A model generated the notes under the pieces. That model ran no database searches, was not told where the DNA came from, and saw only the letters and a list, made by a program, of their open reading frames with translations. DNA of 64,000 bases, from positions 1,426,001 through 1,490,000 of the forward strand of contig NZ_CP021111.1 of NCBI RefSeq assembly GCF_002119665.1, read 5' to 3'. Position numbers and translations under genes: made by a program. This document shows positions 1 through 9,673 of this stretch, piece by piece. The stretch comes from Bordetella genomosp. 13. GTDB taxonomy: Bacteria; Pseudomonadota; Gammaproteobacteria; Burkholderiales; Burkholderiaceae_B. Every line of letters starts with the position of its first letter. Position 1 is the stretch's first letter.

Positions 1-2
1 AC

Positions 3-3000
3 ACGACCTATCGCAGGGTGGAGATCGAGGGTGCGGAAATCGCGGTGGAGCAGGGCGCTCTGCTGGATCTGTCTGGCGGGGGCGATCTGCGCGGCGCGGC
101 CTTCGTCAACGGGCGCGGCGGCTCGGTCGACATTCTCGAGCATGCGATGGCAGACAGCAATCCGGCCGCGGGTTTCGCGCCGTCAGGCAATGGCGTGTAT
201 GCCATCGTGCCGTCATTCAACGGCGCGTATGCGCCCGTGGTGGCCGAGTCCGGAGCCGGCCTGCCGACCGTCGGCCGCCAGGTGACGATCGAGCATGGCT
301 TGCCGGGCCTGCCCGCCGGCACCTACACACTGCTGCCTTCCACCTATGCGCTGTTGCCCGGTGCGTTTCGCGTCGAGATCGGCGCGGCGTCTTCCGGGGC
401 ATCCGCCGTGACGGCGCGCACCCGCGGCGGCTCCGTGGCTACACAGGGCTTCCTGGGGACGGCGAACATCGGCCAGCTCAACGCCCTGCCCAACGCGCTG
501 CTGGTGACGCCGGCCGACGTAGTGCGACGGCATTCGCAATACAACGAGACGTCGTACGCGGAATTCCTGCTGGCCGATGCGGCGCGGCGGGGCATCCCGC
601 GCGCCATGCTGCCGGTGGACGCGGCCATGCTGGCGCTCAGCCTGCAGGCCGGCGCGGGCATGAACGGCAAGACCGCCTTGCGCGTGGAAGGCAAGGCACG
701 TTTCGCGCCCGCCGCGGGCAGCGCGGGTTACGGCGGTACGCTGACGATACGCGGCTCCGATGCCGGGATGGAGGTCCTGGCCGCCGGGCAGGCGCCCATC
801 CTGGGGCCTGGCGCCACGGCGGTGCATGCCGACGCGCTCAACGCCCTGGCGCCGGTCCGGCTGGCGGTGGGGGGCATATTGTCGGGGGAATACGGCTCGG
901 GGAGCCAGTTGGTGGCCGGCGGGGGCGAACTGGTCGTGCGCAGCGGCGTCACGTTGAAGGCCGCCGAGATCGTATTGGCCAGCAACGCAACGGGAAGCAT
1001 CACGGTCGAACCGGGCGCCACGTTGAGCACGCTGGGCCAGGGCTCCATGCCCATGGACGCCCGCAATGGGTACTACCTCGAGACGCAGAACACGGGCGCG
1101 CTGGTCGTCTCCAACGGCTATGTCACCCTGCTGGCGCCCGAGTACAGCAATGCCACGCGCATCGATCTGGGCACCTGCCTGTCGCATTGCGGCGGCGTGG
1201 CGCGCATCGTGTCCGAAGGCTCCATCTCCGTGGCCACCAACGGCGTCTTCTCGATGGGCGACGCGGTCGAGTACGGCACGCGCAACCTGATGCTGAGCGT
1301 GTCTTCGCTGAACCTGGGATCCGCCCAGTCGCTGGCGGCCGCCCAGGCCGCGGGCGTCCTGCCGCCCGGCATGGCCCTCAGCCAGGACGTGCTGGACAGC
1401 CTGTTGCGCGGCAACACGGCGCTGGGCACGCCCGCGCTGGAAAGCCTCATCCTGACGGCGGGCGAGTCCGTGAACGTGTTCGGGTCGATGCTGCTCGATA
1501 CCCGCGGCACGAACGGCGTGTCGTCCTTGCAGCGGCTGGTACTGGGCGCGCCGGCCATCTATGGCTATGGCGCCGCGGGCGATACCGCGACGATCCGCGC
1601 CAATGAATTCGTGTGGGCCGGTTCGCTGGCGGAGGATCCGGGGACCCGGATTCCCGGCTACGAAACGCCTGCCGCGCCAGGCGGCGCCGTGCTGGACCGC
1701 CTGGGCGACGGCACACTGGCCATCTCCGCGGACGTCATCCGTTTCGATGCGGCGCCATACCGGACGGCGACCTCGCTGGTGCCGGCCGACCGCCTGGTGC
1801 TGGGTTTCTCCGCGCTGACGCTGGATGCCGCCACGCAGATCACGGCCAACGGCATGGGCAGTCTCGCCGTGCACCATGCGGTGACGGGATACGAGGCGGG
1901 CAAGGGCTGGCAGTACCGCGGCGGCGACATCACCGCGCGCACGCCCTTGCTGACGAGCGAGGCAGGCGCGTCGCTGGACCTGCGCGCCGGCGGCGCGCTG
2001 ACCGTGCTGGGCACGGGCGCCGCGCCTGGCGTGCGCGACGCGCTGGGCGGCGCGTTGAGCCTGGCCGCTCGGCTCATCACGCTGGATACCGCCGTCGCGC
2101 TGCCCTCGGGCAAGCTGACGCTGGACGCGCAGGAGGACATCGTGCTGGGCGGCGCCGCCCGCATCGACCTGGCGGGCCGCGAGATCGCCATGCATGACGT
2201 CAGCCAGTACAGCTGGGGCGGCGATCTGGTGATGAAGAGCGCCGAAGGCAACATCACGCAGGCGGGCGGTTCGGTGATCGATCTGTCGGCCCGCTACAAC
2301 CGGGCGGGCCGCCTGCAGGCCACCGCGCTGGGCGCTTCGGCCGGCAGCATGAACCTGGCCGGCGCGGTGCTGGGCAGTGCCAGCGGACTGTACGACGCGG
2401 GCGGCACCTACGTGCCTTACGACGCTGCCGAGGTCACGCTGCGCGCGCAAACCCTGGCCGACTTCACGGGCCTGAACACCCGCTTGAACGACGGCCAGGT
2501 GTTCGGCGCGCGGCGCTTCCAGGTCAAGCAGGGCGACCTGACGGTGGGCGGCGAGGTCCGTGCGCGCCACGTCGAGATCGTGGCCGACGGCGGCAGCCTG
2601 ACCGTCAACGGCACCATCGACGCCAGCGGGGTGCAGGTGGGCAGCATCTACCTGGCCGCCCAGCGGGATCTGATCATCGATGGCCTGCTGGACGCGCACG
2701 GTACGCACCTGCGCCGCGACAGCTACGGCAAGATCATCGACAGTCCGAACCGCGCCATCATCGACCTGACCTCGCGCCAGGGCACGTTGACGCTGGGCAC
2801 GGGTGCGTCGTTCGACCTGCGCGCGGGCGCCGCGCAACCCGCGTTGCACGACGGCGTGGCGCGCGGCACGCTGGACCTGAACGCACGGCGCACGGGCGGC
2901 AACGACGCGCGCGGCGCGCTGGCGGGATCGGGCGACGGGGCCAGCGGCGTGGCGTTGACCGTGGCGGGCACGCCCGTGATCCAGGGCGCCAGTCTCGTGG

Positions 3001-6000
3001 CGGTCAATGCCTTCCGCCGCTACACCGATGCGCCGGTGGCCGCGCAGCCCGACGTCACGGGCAAGACGCCGCAGTTGATCTCGCAGGGCTACTTCGGCGA
3101 CGACACCCAGGGCATCCACAAAGAGAATCTGGACTTCATGGCGCTGGCGGGGGGCAACGCGTCGCTGGGCGACACCTTGTCCCGCCTGGGCGCGCGCCTG
3201 CGGCCTGGCGTGGAAATCGCCAGCGCCGCGCCGGACGGCGACCTCACGGTGGTAGGCGACCTCGATCTGTCGGGGTACCGCTACGGCCCGGGCGTGGACA
3301 CGACGCGCCGCGGCTTTGGCGAGCCCGGCGTGCTGGTGCTGCGCGCCGGCGGCAATCTGAACATCCACGGCAGCATCAACGACGGCTTCGCGCCGCCGCC
3401 GGACACGCCGGACGATATCGATGGCTGGCAACTTTTCGAAGGCCGCTACAACGCGTCGACCGGGCAGACCCCGTTCGGCAGCGATCTCGTCATCCCCGTG
3501 GACAGCGTGACCCTGGATATGGGCACGGTCTTTCCCGCGGGCCGTGCGCTGAACTACGACCTGCCGGCTAGCCAGGCAACCTTGCCCGCGGGCACCGAAC
3601 TGCCCATGGCCGTCACCCTGGCAGGCAATCTGGCCCTGTCGCCCGGCCTGGTGCTGACGGGCGAGGTGATCATGGCCGACGGAACCGTACTGGCGGCCGG
3701 TACGGTCTTGAAGGACGCACTGACGCTGGGCAGCGGCGCACGCCTGGGCGCCGGTTTCCGTCTGCGCACTGCCGTGGCCGTGCAGGCTTTCACGTGGCCC
3801 AGGGGCGTGGCGTTGCCGACGGCGTTGACGGCCAGCCGGCGGATCGTGCTGGCGCGCGGCGCGATCATCCCCTCGCAGACCAAGATCGAACTACCCGACG
3901 ACGCGCCGGTCAGCCTGCGTCCGGCAGGGCCTGATGGCAGGCAGGGCCGCAACTGGGCGGTGGCGCCCATGCTGCAGGCCGGCGCCTCGTCGTGGGATAT
4001 GACGCTGGTCGCGGGGGCGGACCTGGACTCGGCCGACATGCAGGCGCGCAACGCGCTGGGAACGGGCGACGTCGTGCTGGCCGATGCCCATTACGGCAAG
4101 CTCGGCAGCTATACCCGGCGCACCGTCATCGGCGGCGGCGGACCGCGCCTGACGCTGGAATGGGCGAACAACAACTGGCTTCCCGAACTGGCGGGCATGA
4201 CGTATGCCGAAGCCGAAAACTGGCTTCAGACGAACTACTTCGTCAGTTGGATGGACTGGTTCGGCATCTCGTTCGAGGAGACCTGCACGGTACCGGGCAG
4301 TTGCGAGGGGGGCGATGATTCGGGCGAGGCGCCCGAAGTCATCACCGAGTACGCGTACCGGTACGGCACACCTTCCTTCAGCGTGTTGCGTACCGGCACG
4401 GGCGATCTGTCCCTGATCGCCGGGCGGGACGTGGGCATGATGTCTGTCTATGGCGTCTACACGGCCGGCACGCCCACCTCGCTGGGCGTTGCGGATGCCC
4501 GCTTCCAATTGGCGCGTGGCGGCATTAGCGAAGGCAGCGCGCTGGGGCCCTATCAGGGGAGCGAATTCGCCGGCGCCATGGCGGTCTACCAGGCCTGGTA
4601 TCCCGACTTGGGCGGCAACCTGACGGTGTCCGCGAGCCGGGATGTGTACGGCGATGCCTGGGGCGACAACGCCCAGAACGGCGTCACCTACCCGAACCAG
4701 GACTGGTCGCGCCAGGCCAGTGCGGCGGTGGGCACTTGGCTCTGGCGCCAGGGCGGGCAGGACATCGCTGGCGTGCAGGACATCGCCACCAGCTGGTGGA
4801 TCAACTTCGGCACTTACGTCAACAAGTCGGAGCGTGCGGACGGCCAGCCGCGCCTGGTCGGCTTCACGGGCTTCGGCACGCTGGGGGGCGGCAATCTCAG
4901 CATTTCGGCGGATCGCCATGCCGGCGTGCGCGATGCGCGCGGGGATGCCCTGGCGCCGATGAATGATGCCACCCCGCGCTCGCAAGGCCTGGTGGCCGCC
5001 GTGGGCGGCACCGGGCGGGTCGTGGACGGCGAACTCGTGCTGACCGGTGGCGGCGACCTGGATCTGCGTATCGGCGGCGCCCTCAATCCTGGCGTGCGGG
5101 CCACGCAGCAGAGCGACGGCACGGTGGGCAACGGCGGCACCTTCATGCAGAACGGAGGCACCATCGACCACTTGGACCTGAACGGCGTGCTGACCAACCT
5201 GCGCGGCAGCCTGACACTGTCGGCGGGCAAGGTGGGCGCGGTTTCATTGACCTATGGCGATGGCGCCGATCTGCGCGCCAGGGATCCCTTCGCGGTGCGC
5301 GGCGGCCAGGGCATGGGCGGCCCGGTGCTGATGCTGGGCGATTCGACGGCGTGGCTGCAGACGCGTGGCGACCTCGTGCTGGGCGGCGCTGGCGACCCGG
5401 GCCGCACTCGACTCTTGAACACGACCCCGTACCGCCTGGACGGCGCCACGGACCCCGAAGCCGCAGGCGGCGAGAGCTGGTTCTCGCTCTGGACACCCGC
5501 CACGGCGGTCAATCTGGCGTCGGGGGGTGGCAACCTGGTGCCGATCAGTTTCCACAACAACTACAACTCGGGATCGAATCTCTGGACGGAGGGCACCCAT
5601 TACGTTCCCGGGGACGACTCCAACAATTATGTGATCTATCCCTCGATTCTGCGTGCGGTGGCGGCGGACGGCAACATCATCCTTCCCGTCGTTCCTTCCG
5701 CGAGCGCCGTCAAGCGATACACCCTGATGCTCGCCCCGTCTTCGTCCGGGGAACTGGCGTTCCTCGCGGGCGGTTCGGTGCTGGCGCAGGGCGGGCCTGG
5801 CGTTTCCATGTCGGGCGCCGATACGGCACTGCCCAATCCGTTGCGCCCCGCATTCGCGACGGGCCCGCTAACCGGCGCGAGCACGCTGTCCAACACCTCC
5901 AAGGACGGCACGCGCACCGTCGACGCGGGGGCTTATCCGCTGTTCGCCTTCGGCGTCAATTCGCCGTTGGAGCGAGCACTGCATGCCGGCAACGGTACGC

Positions 6001-7784
6001 CCGCGCGCTTCTATGCGGTCGACGGAGACATCGTTGGCCTGACGGCGGGCACCACGACATCGATGCTCGCCCGCGGCTACCCGGATTGGACGACCGTCGC
6101 CGCGGCGCGGTGGTTCGAGGCGGCCACGCCCCTTGCGGTGCGCGCGGGGCAGGACATTCTGGGCTTTACCGGCGTGGCGTTGCACAACGACGCGGCGGAC
6201 GTCTCGATGGTGCAGGCCGGCCGCGACATCGTGCACGCCGACTTCACGGTGGCGGGGCCCGGCACGGTCGTGCTGCATGCCGCCCGCCAGTTCCGTCAGG
6301 ACGACGTGGCCAGCGTGCGCAGCATCGGTCCGCTGATCCGCGGCGACGCCCGTCCCGGCGCCAGCATCGCGGTGCTGGCCGGCGTGGGCGCCGCCGGCCC
6401 CGATTACGCGGGCTTCCTGGCGCGCTACCTGGATCCGGCCAACGCGATGGCCACGGGGCCCGGCAACGGCCTGGATGCCCAGCCCGACCGCGTCGTGCAG
6501 ACCTATGGCGGCGAGCTGACGTTGCGCGACTGGCTGGCCGCGGAGTATGGCTACACCGGCACCGAAGCCGACGCGCCCGCCGAACTGGCGCGCCAGCAGG
6601 CGCTGCGCGATGCCGACACCAGCGGCCCGCGCCGCGATCTGGCGCAGGACTATCGCCAGGAAAGCCAGCTGTACCTGGTGAACTGGCTGCGCGACGCGCA
6701 CGGCTACGAAGGCGATGCGGCCGGCGCGCGCGCCGCGCTGGACGCCCTGGCGCCCGCGCAGCGCGACATCTACGCCCGCCAGCTGTACTTCGCCGAACTG
6801 CGCAAGGGCGGCCGCGAGTACAACGACGAGGGCGGCCCGCGCTTCGGCAGCTATCTGCGCGGCCGGCGCGCCATCGGCGCGTTCTTCCCCGAGACCGACT
6901 CGCAGGGCAATGCAATGGCTTATGGCGGCGACTTCACCATGTATGGCGGCGCCGGCCTGCACACCGATTTCGGCGGCGGCATCCAGGTGCTCACGCCGGG
7001 CGGACAGCAGGTGATCGGCCTGGAAGGCGAAGCGCCGCCTTCGACGGCCGGCGTGGTCACGCAAGGCCGCGGCGACATCGAGATGTACGCGCAGTCCAGC
7101 ATCCTGCTGGGCCAGAGCCGCATCATGACGACCTTCGGCGGGCACGTGCTGGCGTGGTCGGCCACGGGCGACATCAACGCGGGCCGGGGCGCCAAGACCA
7201 CTGTGGTCTACACGCCGCCGCGGCGCGTGTACGACGCGGTGGGCAACGTGGCGCTCAGCCCCACCGTGCCCAGCACCGGCGCCGGCATCGCCACGCTGAA
7301 CCCGATTCCGGAGGTGCCGCCGGGCGACGTGGACCTGATCGCACCGCTGGGCACCATCGACGCGGGCGAGGCAGGCATCCGCGTGTCGGGCAACGTCAAC
7401 ATCGCGGCGCTGCAGGTGGTCAACGCGGCCAACATCCAGGTGCAGGGCGACTCCAAGGGCATCCCGGTCGTGGCGGCGGTGAACGTGGGTGCGCTGAGCA
7501 ACGCCAGCGCGGCGGCAAGCAGCGCGGCGACCTCGGCGCAGGATGCGGTGGCGCGCTCTCGGGCCGCGGCAAGGCAGAACCTGCCGTCGATCATCAGCGT
7601 GCAGGTGCTGGGCTTCGGCAACGAGCCTGCGCCGCGCAGCGCGCCCGAGCCAGGCCCGTCGGCGGCGCGCGCGGACTCGGCCGGCGGCCGGGTGCGGGTA
7701 CTGGGACATGGCGACACGCTGCGACCCGAGCTGCTGACGCACCTGACCGACGAGCAGCGGCGGCTGCTGCAGCGGGAACGATGA
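3..7784 (+). CDS. Filamentous haemagglutinin-family exoprotein (TpsA, DUF3739 type), 5' end outside window
   Basis: The frame is open from the first codon of the window, so the secretion signal and TPS domain lie upstream. About 2590 residues are visible. They are rich in Gly, Ala, Leu, Val, Asn and Asp with recurring short strands such as GGDLDLRIGG and SGSNLWTEG, as expected for a right-handed beta-helix adhesin exported by a TpsB outer-membrane partner. From about residue 2080 to 2480 the sequence has the arrangement I associate with the DUF3739 C-terminal region of these proteins (VRSIGPLIRGDARPGA, YGGDFTMYGG, VDLIAPLGTIDAGEAGI). The extreme C-terminus is charged (DEQRRLLQRER). Two close Cys pairs occur, at bases 1176/1188 and 4284/4302. 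An ECF sigma gene starts 13 bases after the stop. Likely role: surface adhesion or biofilm. The family call is firm; the ligand is unknown. Confidence 0.88.
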   Translation, partial: TTYRRVEIEGAEIAVEQGALLDLSGGGDLRGAAFVNGRGGSVDILEHAMADSNPAAGFAPSGNGVYAIVPSFNGAYAPVVAESGAGLPTVGRQVTIEHGLPGLPAGTYTLLPSTYALLPGAFRVEIGAASSGASAVTARTRGGSVATQGFLGTANIGQLNALPNALLVTPADVVRRHSQYNETSYAEFLLADAARRGIPRAMLPVDAAMLALSLQAGAGMNGKTALRVEGKARFAPAAGSAGYGGTLTIRGSDAGMEVLAAGQAPILGPGATAVHADALNALAPVRLAVGGILSGEYGSGSQLVAGGGELVVRSGVTLKAAEIVLASNATGSITVEPGATLSTLGQGSMPMDARNGYYLETQNTGALVVSNGYVTLLAPEYSNATRIDLGTCLSHCGGVARIVSEGSISVATNGVFSMGDAVEYGTRNLMLSVSSLNLGSAQSLAAAQAAGVLPPGMALSQDVLDSLLRGNTALGTPALESLILTAGESVNVFGSMLLDTRGTNGVSSLQRLVLGAPAIYGYGAAGDTATIRANEFVWAGSLAEDPGTRIPGYETPAAPGGAVLDRLGDGTLAISADVIRFDAAPYRTATSLVPADRLVLGFSALTLDAATQITANGMGSLAVHHAVTGYEAGKGWQYRGGDITARTPLLTSEAGASLDLRAGGALTVLGTGAAPGVRDALGGALSLAARLITLDTAVALPSGKLTLDAQEDIVLGGAARIDLAGREIAMHDVSQYSWGGDLVMKSAEGNITQAGGSVIDLSARYNRAGRLQATALGASAGSMNLAGAVLGSASGLYDAGGTYVPYDAAEVTLRAQTLADFTGLNTRLNDGQVFGARRFQVKQGDLTVGGEVRARHVEIVADGGSLTVNGTIDASGVQVGSIYLAAQRDLIIDGLLDAHGTHLRRDSYGKIIDSPNRAIIDLTSRQGTLTLGTGASFDLRAGAAQPALHDGVARGTLDLNARRTGGNDARGALAGSGDGASGVALTVAGTPVIQGASLVAVNAFRRYTDAPVAAQPDVTGKTPQLISQGYFGDDTQGIHKENLDFMALAGGNASLGDTLSRLGARLRPGVEIASAAPDGDLTVVGDLDLSGYRYGPGVDTTRRGFGEPGVLVLRAGGNLNIHGSINDGFAPPPDTPDDIDGWQLFEGRYNASTGQTPFGSDLVIPVDSVTLDMGTVFPAGRALNYDLPASQATLPAGTELPMAVTLAGNLALSPGLVLTGEVIMADGTVLAAGTVLKDALTLGSGARLGAGFRLRTAVAVQAFTWPRGVALPTALTASRRIVLARGAIIPSQTKIELPDDAPVSLRPAGPDGRQGRNWAVAPMLQAGASSWDMTLVAGADLDSADMQARNALGTGDVVLADAHYGKLGSYTRRTVIGGGGPRLTLEWANNNWLPELAGMTYAEAENWLQTNYFVSWMDWFGISFEETCTVPGSCEGGDDSGEAPEVITEYAYRYGTPSFSVLRTGTGDLSLIAGRDVGMMSVYGVYTAGTPTSLGVADARFQLARGGISEGSALGPYQGSEFAGAMAVYQAWYPDLGGNLTVSASRDVYGDAWGDNAQNGVTYPNQDWSRQASAAVGTWLWRQGGQDIAGVQDIATSWWINFGTYVNKSERADGQPRLVGFTGFGTLGGGNLSISADRHAGVRDARGDALAPMNDATPRSQGLVAAVGGTGRVVDGELVLTGGGDLDLRIGGALNPGVRATQQSDGTVGNGGTFMQNGGTIDHLDLNGVLTNLRGSLTLSAGKVGAVSLTYGDGADLRARDPFAVRGGQGMGGPVLMLGDSTAWLQTRGDLVLGGAGDPGRTRLLNTTPYRLDGATDPEAAGGESWFSLWTPATAVNLASGGGNLVPISFHNNYNSGSNLWTEGTHYVPGDDSNNYVIYPSILRAVAADGNIILPVVPSASAVKRYTLMLAPSSSGELAFLAGGSVLAQGGPGVSMSGADTALPNPLRPAFATGPLTGASTLSNTSKDGTRTVDAGAYPLFAFGVNSPLERALHAGNGTPARFYAVDGDIVGLTAGTTTSMLARGYPDWTTVAAARWFEAATPLAVRAGQDILGFTGVALHNDAADVSMVQAGRDIVHADFTVAGPGTVVLHAARQFRQDDVASVRSIGPLIRGDARPGASIAVLAGVGAAGPDYAGFLARYLDPANAMATGPGNGLDAQPDRVVQTYGGELTLRDWLAAEYGYTGTEADAPAELARQQALRDADTSGPRRDLAQDYRQESQLYLVNWLRDAHGYEGDAAGARAALDALAPAQRDIYARQLYFAELRKGGREYNDEGGPRFGSYLRGRRAIGAFFPETDSQGNAMAYGGDFTMYGGAGLHTDFGGGIQVLTPGGQQVIGLEGEAPPSTAGVVTQGRGDIEMYAQSSILLGQSRIMTTFGGHVLAWSATGDINAGRGAKTTVVYTPPRRVYDAVGNVALSPTVPSTGAGIATLNPIPEVPPGDVDLIAPLGTIDAGEAGIRVSGNVNIAALQVVNAANIQVQGDSKGIPVVAAVNVGALSNASAAASSAATSAQDAVARSRAAARQNLPSIISVQVLGFGNEPAPRSAPEPGPSAARADSAGGRVRVLGHGDTLRPELLTHLTDEQRRLLQRER

Positions 7785-7796
7785 GGCGATCCCGAC

Positions 7797-8522
7797 ATGG
7801 ACATGATCGGTGTTTACAGCCATGGCATGGATTCCGTCGCCGGTCTCGGCTCCGGCTGGGGCGATGTCGGCATGGCCCCGACCGGGAAGTTCGTGCCCAC
7901 GCTGCGCGAAGTACTGGCGTCGAACTACGTGCTGCTGCAAGGCCGGCTGCGGCGTCGCCTGGGCAGTGCGGACCTGGCCAGCGAGTGCCTGCACGAAGCC
8001 TGGCTGCGCCTGGGGGACGCCAGCGTGCCGGCGTCGATCCGGCATCCGCAGGCCTATGTCTATCGCGTTGCCTGCAACGTGGCGGTGGACATGCTGCGGG
8101 CGCAGCGTCCCGGCCAGCATCAATGCCTGGACGAGGCGGGGATGGAAGCCATGCCCGACGAGGCGCCCGGTCCCGAAATGATCGCGTCCGCGCGCTCGGG
8201 CCTGGCCGCGGTCGAGCGGGCCCTCGATCGCCTGCCGGCCGGCCATCGCACCGTGCTGTCTGCGTTGCGGCTGGAGGACCAGACGCGAGGCGAGGTGGCG
8301 CAGCGGCATGGCATGTCGCTGCGCCGCGTCGACACGGTGCTGCGGCAGGCGCTGGACTACTGTGCGCAGGCCTGCGGCGAGACGGTCCGGGTCGGTGTCA
8401 GCGGGCCACGGCGGGGATTGCCTCGGCGATGGTGTGCGCAGGCCGAGGCGGGCAGGGCGTCGGCTTCGCCGCGTGCGGCAGCCAGGCCGCGTGCGCGCGC
8501 CGCGGCTTGCCACCCGCCCTGA
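7797..8522 (+). CDS. ECF RNA polymerase sigma factor, FecI type
   Basis: A 241-residue protein that would direct RNA polymerase to a small regulon. Sigma region 2 is visible at about residues 38-102 (ASECLHEAWLRLG, then HPQAYVYRVACNVAVDMLR). Region 4 with its helix-turn-helix is at about 138-192 (LDRLPAGHRTVLSALRLED, RGEVAQRHGMSLRRVDTVLRQA). This is the FecI pattern, where HEAWLRL and AYVYRVACNVAVD are typical. ATG codons at 7797 and 7803 are both possible starts; GAGG lies 11 bases before the first. The N-terminus carries about 35 residues before region 2. The last 45 residues are Arg/Ala-rich and unlike the family. No FecR-type anti-sigma gene follows; the next gene is convergent. Close spacing to the haemagglutinin gene suggests co-transcription. 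Confidence 0.85.
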   Translation: MDMIGVYSHGMDSVAGLGSGWGDVGMAPTGKFVPTLREVLASNYVLLQGRLRRRLGSADLASECLHEAWLRLGDASVPASIRHPQAYVYRVACNVAVDMLRAQRPGQHQCLDEAGMEAMPDEAPGPEMIASARSGLAAVERALDRLPAGHRTVLSALRLEDQTRGEVAQRHGMSLRRVDTVLRQALDYCAQACGETVRVGVSGPRRGLPRRWCAQAEAGRASASPRAAARPRARAAACHPP

Positions 8523-8577
8523 CGACTTGCCGGTATCGATCCACCGAGCGCCTCGTTGAGCAAGCGCAACGGCCTCG

Positions 8578-9501
8578 TCAGAGCCCGAATCCCAGCAGGC
8601 TTTCGCACAGCTTCGGCGACTTCAGCCGCTCCAGCCACCACGCCAGCCCCGCGCCCGGCTGGCGCGCCTGCCACGCATACACCACGTTCTCGTCCAGCGG
8701 TACGCCGCCCTCGATAGGGCACACCACCAGCCGGCCCTGCGTGATGTAGGGCGCGGCCAGCGTCAGCGGCAGATAGCCGCAGCCCAGGCCGCGCATCTGC
8801 GCTTCCAGCTTGCTCTGCATATTGGGCATCACGATCATGGGCTGCTGGTTCAACAAGCCGCGCGTGCGCGCGGGCAGGTCGCGCGAGGTATCGGCCACCA
8901 CGACCGCGCAATAGGCCGCGATGTCGGATGGGACCAGCGGGCGATTCAGCGCGGCCAGCGGGTGCTGCGGCGCCACGCAGAAAGCGAACTGCGTCTGGCC
9001 CATCGCCTGCGACCGGAAAGCGTTGCCGGGTGGCGACCCCGCCGCGTCCGCGCCGATGATCAGGTCGGCGCGGCCCGAGGCCAGCGCGTCCCAGGTGCCG
9101 CTGAGCACCTCGCTGGTAAAGCGCAAAGTGGTACCCGGACCCGCCTCGCGAAACGCTTCGATGACTTCGTACAGCGGCTGCCAGGGCAGCACCGCGCTGA
9201 CGGCGATGCGCAGTTCCACTTCCCAACCCGTGGCCACGCGCTTCACGCGATAGGCCAGTTCGTCCAGCGATTGCAGCACGTGGCGGCCGTCTTGCAGCAA
9301 GGTCTGGCCGGCCGGCGTCAGCTGCGCCCGATGCCCGCTGCGATCGAATAGCAGCACGTCGAGCCCGTCTTCCAGCTTGCGGATGGCATAGGTGACGGCC
9401 GAGGGCACCTTGCCCAGTTCGCGCGCGGCGCGCGCGAAGCTGCCGTGGCGCGCGATGGCGTCGACCATGGACAGCAGTTCGGGAGTGATGGGCTGGTTCA
9501 T
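8578..9501 (-). CDS. LysR-type transcriptional regulator (YhaJ-like)
   Basis: A 307-residue LysR regulator. The winged helix-turn-helix occupies residues 1-60 (ITPELLSMVDAIARHGSFAR, VPSAVTYAIRKLEDGLDVLLF), followed by a periplasmic-binding-like effector domain to the C-terminus. I chose the ATG at 9501 because a GAGG lies 10 bases upstream; a TTG two codons earlier is also in frame. It is divergent from the pirin gene at 9674. That arrangement parallels the Escherichia coli yhaJ-yhaK pair, in which a LysR regulator faces a pirin gene. A strong palindrome at 9521-9541 lies 20 bases upstream of its start and is the likely operator. The effector cannot be read from sequence. Confidence 0.9.
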   Translation of the reverse strand: MNQPITPELLSMVDAIARHGSFARAARELGKVPSAVTYAIRKLEDGLDVLLFDRSGHRAQLTPAGQTLLQDGRHVLQSLDELAYRVKRVATGWEVELRIAVSAVLPWQPLYEVIEAFREAGPGTTLRFTSEVLSGTWDALASGRADLIIGADAAGSPPGNAFRSQAMGQTQFAFCVAPQHPLAALNRPLVPSDIAAYCAVVVADTSRDLPARTRGLLNQQPMIVMPNMQSKLEAQMRGLGCGYLPLTLAAPYITQGRLVVCPIEGGVPLDENVVYAWQARQPGAGLAWWLERLKSPKLCESLLGFGL

Positions 9502-9520
9502 CGCCAAAAGGCCTCAGAAG

Positions 9521-9541
9521 TCATTCAAATGTATTGAATGA
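9521..9541. promoter_or_regulatory. Palindromic LysR-type operator
   Basis: Two perfect 8-base arms, TCATTCAA (9521-9528) and TTGAATGA (9534-9541), are separated by the 5 bases ATGTA. The core fits the LysR T-N11-A rule, with T at 9525 and A at 9537. It sits between the divergent LysR and pirin genes. A second partial half-site, TCATTCA, recurs at 9647-9653 near the pirin ribosome-binding site. Confidence 0.7.
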
Positions 9542-9673
9542 TTCCATCAAAACGGCTCACCCTCAAGCTGAATCGGCAGGCGCACAATGCCTTTCATGCG
9601 GTGAACGACACGACGCCCAAGCGGCCCGGTCCCACCTAAGCCAAGTCATTCATAATTTTCAAAGGAGTTTGCC

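Noticed and set aside
213-3431. Open frame of about 1070 codons on the minus strand opposite the haemagglutinin gene
   Set aside because: It is composed almost only of Arg, Ala, Gly, His and Gln, as expected from the antisense of a G+C-rich gene; no domain and no plausible start context.
5868-8513. Minus-strand frame of 881 codons opposite the haemagglutinin and sigma genes
   Set aside because: Low-complexity Arg/His/Gln composition and no homology-like motif; antisense shadow.
5351-8749. Plus-strand frame of 1132 codons overlapping the haemagglutinin and sigma genes
   Set aside because: Arg/Ala/Gly-rich shadow frame; the overlapping frames encode recognisable proteins.
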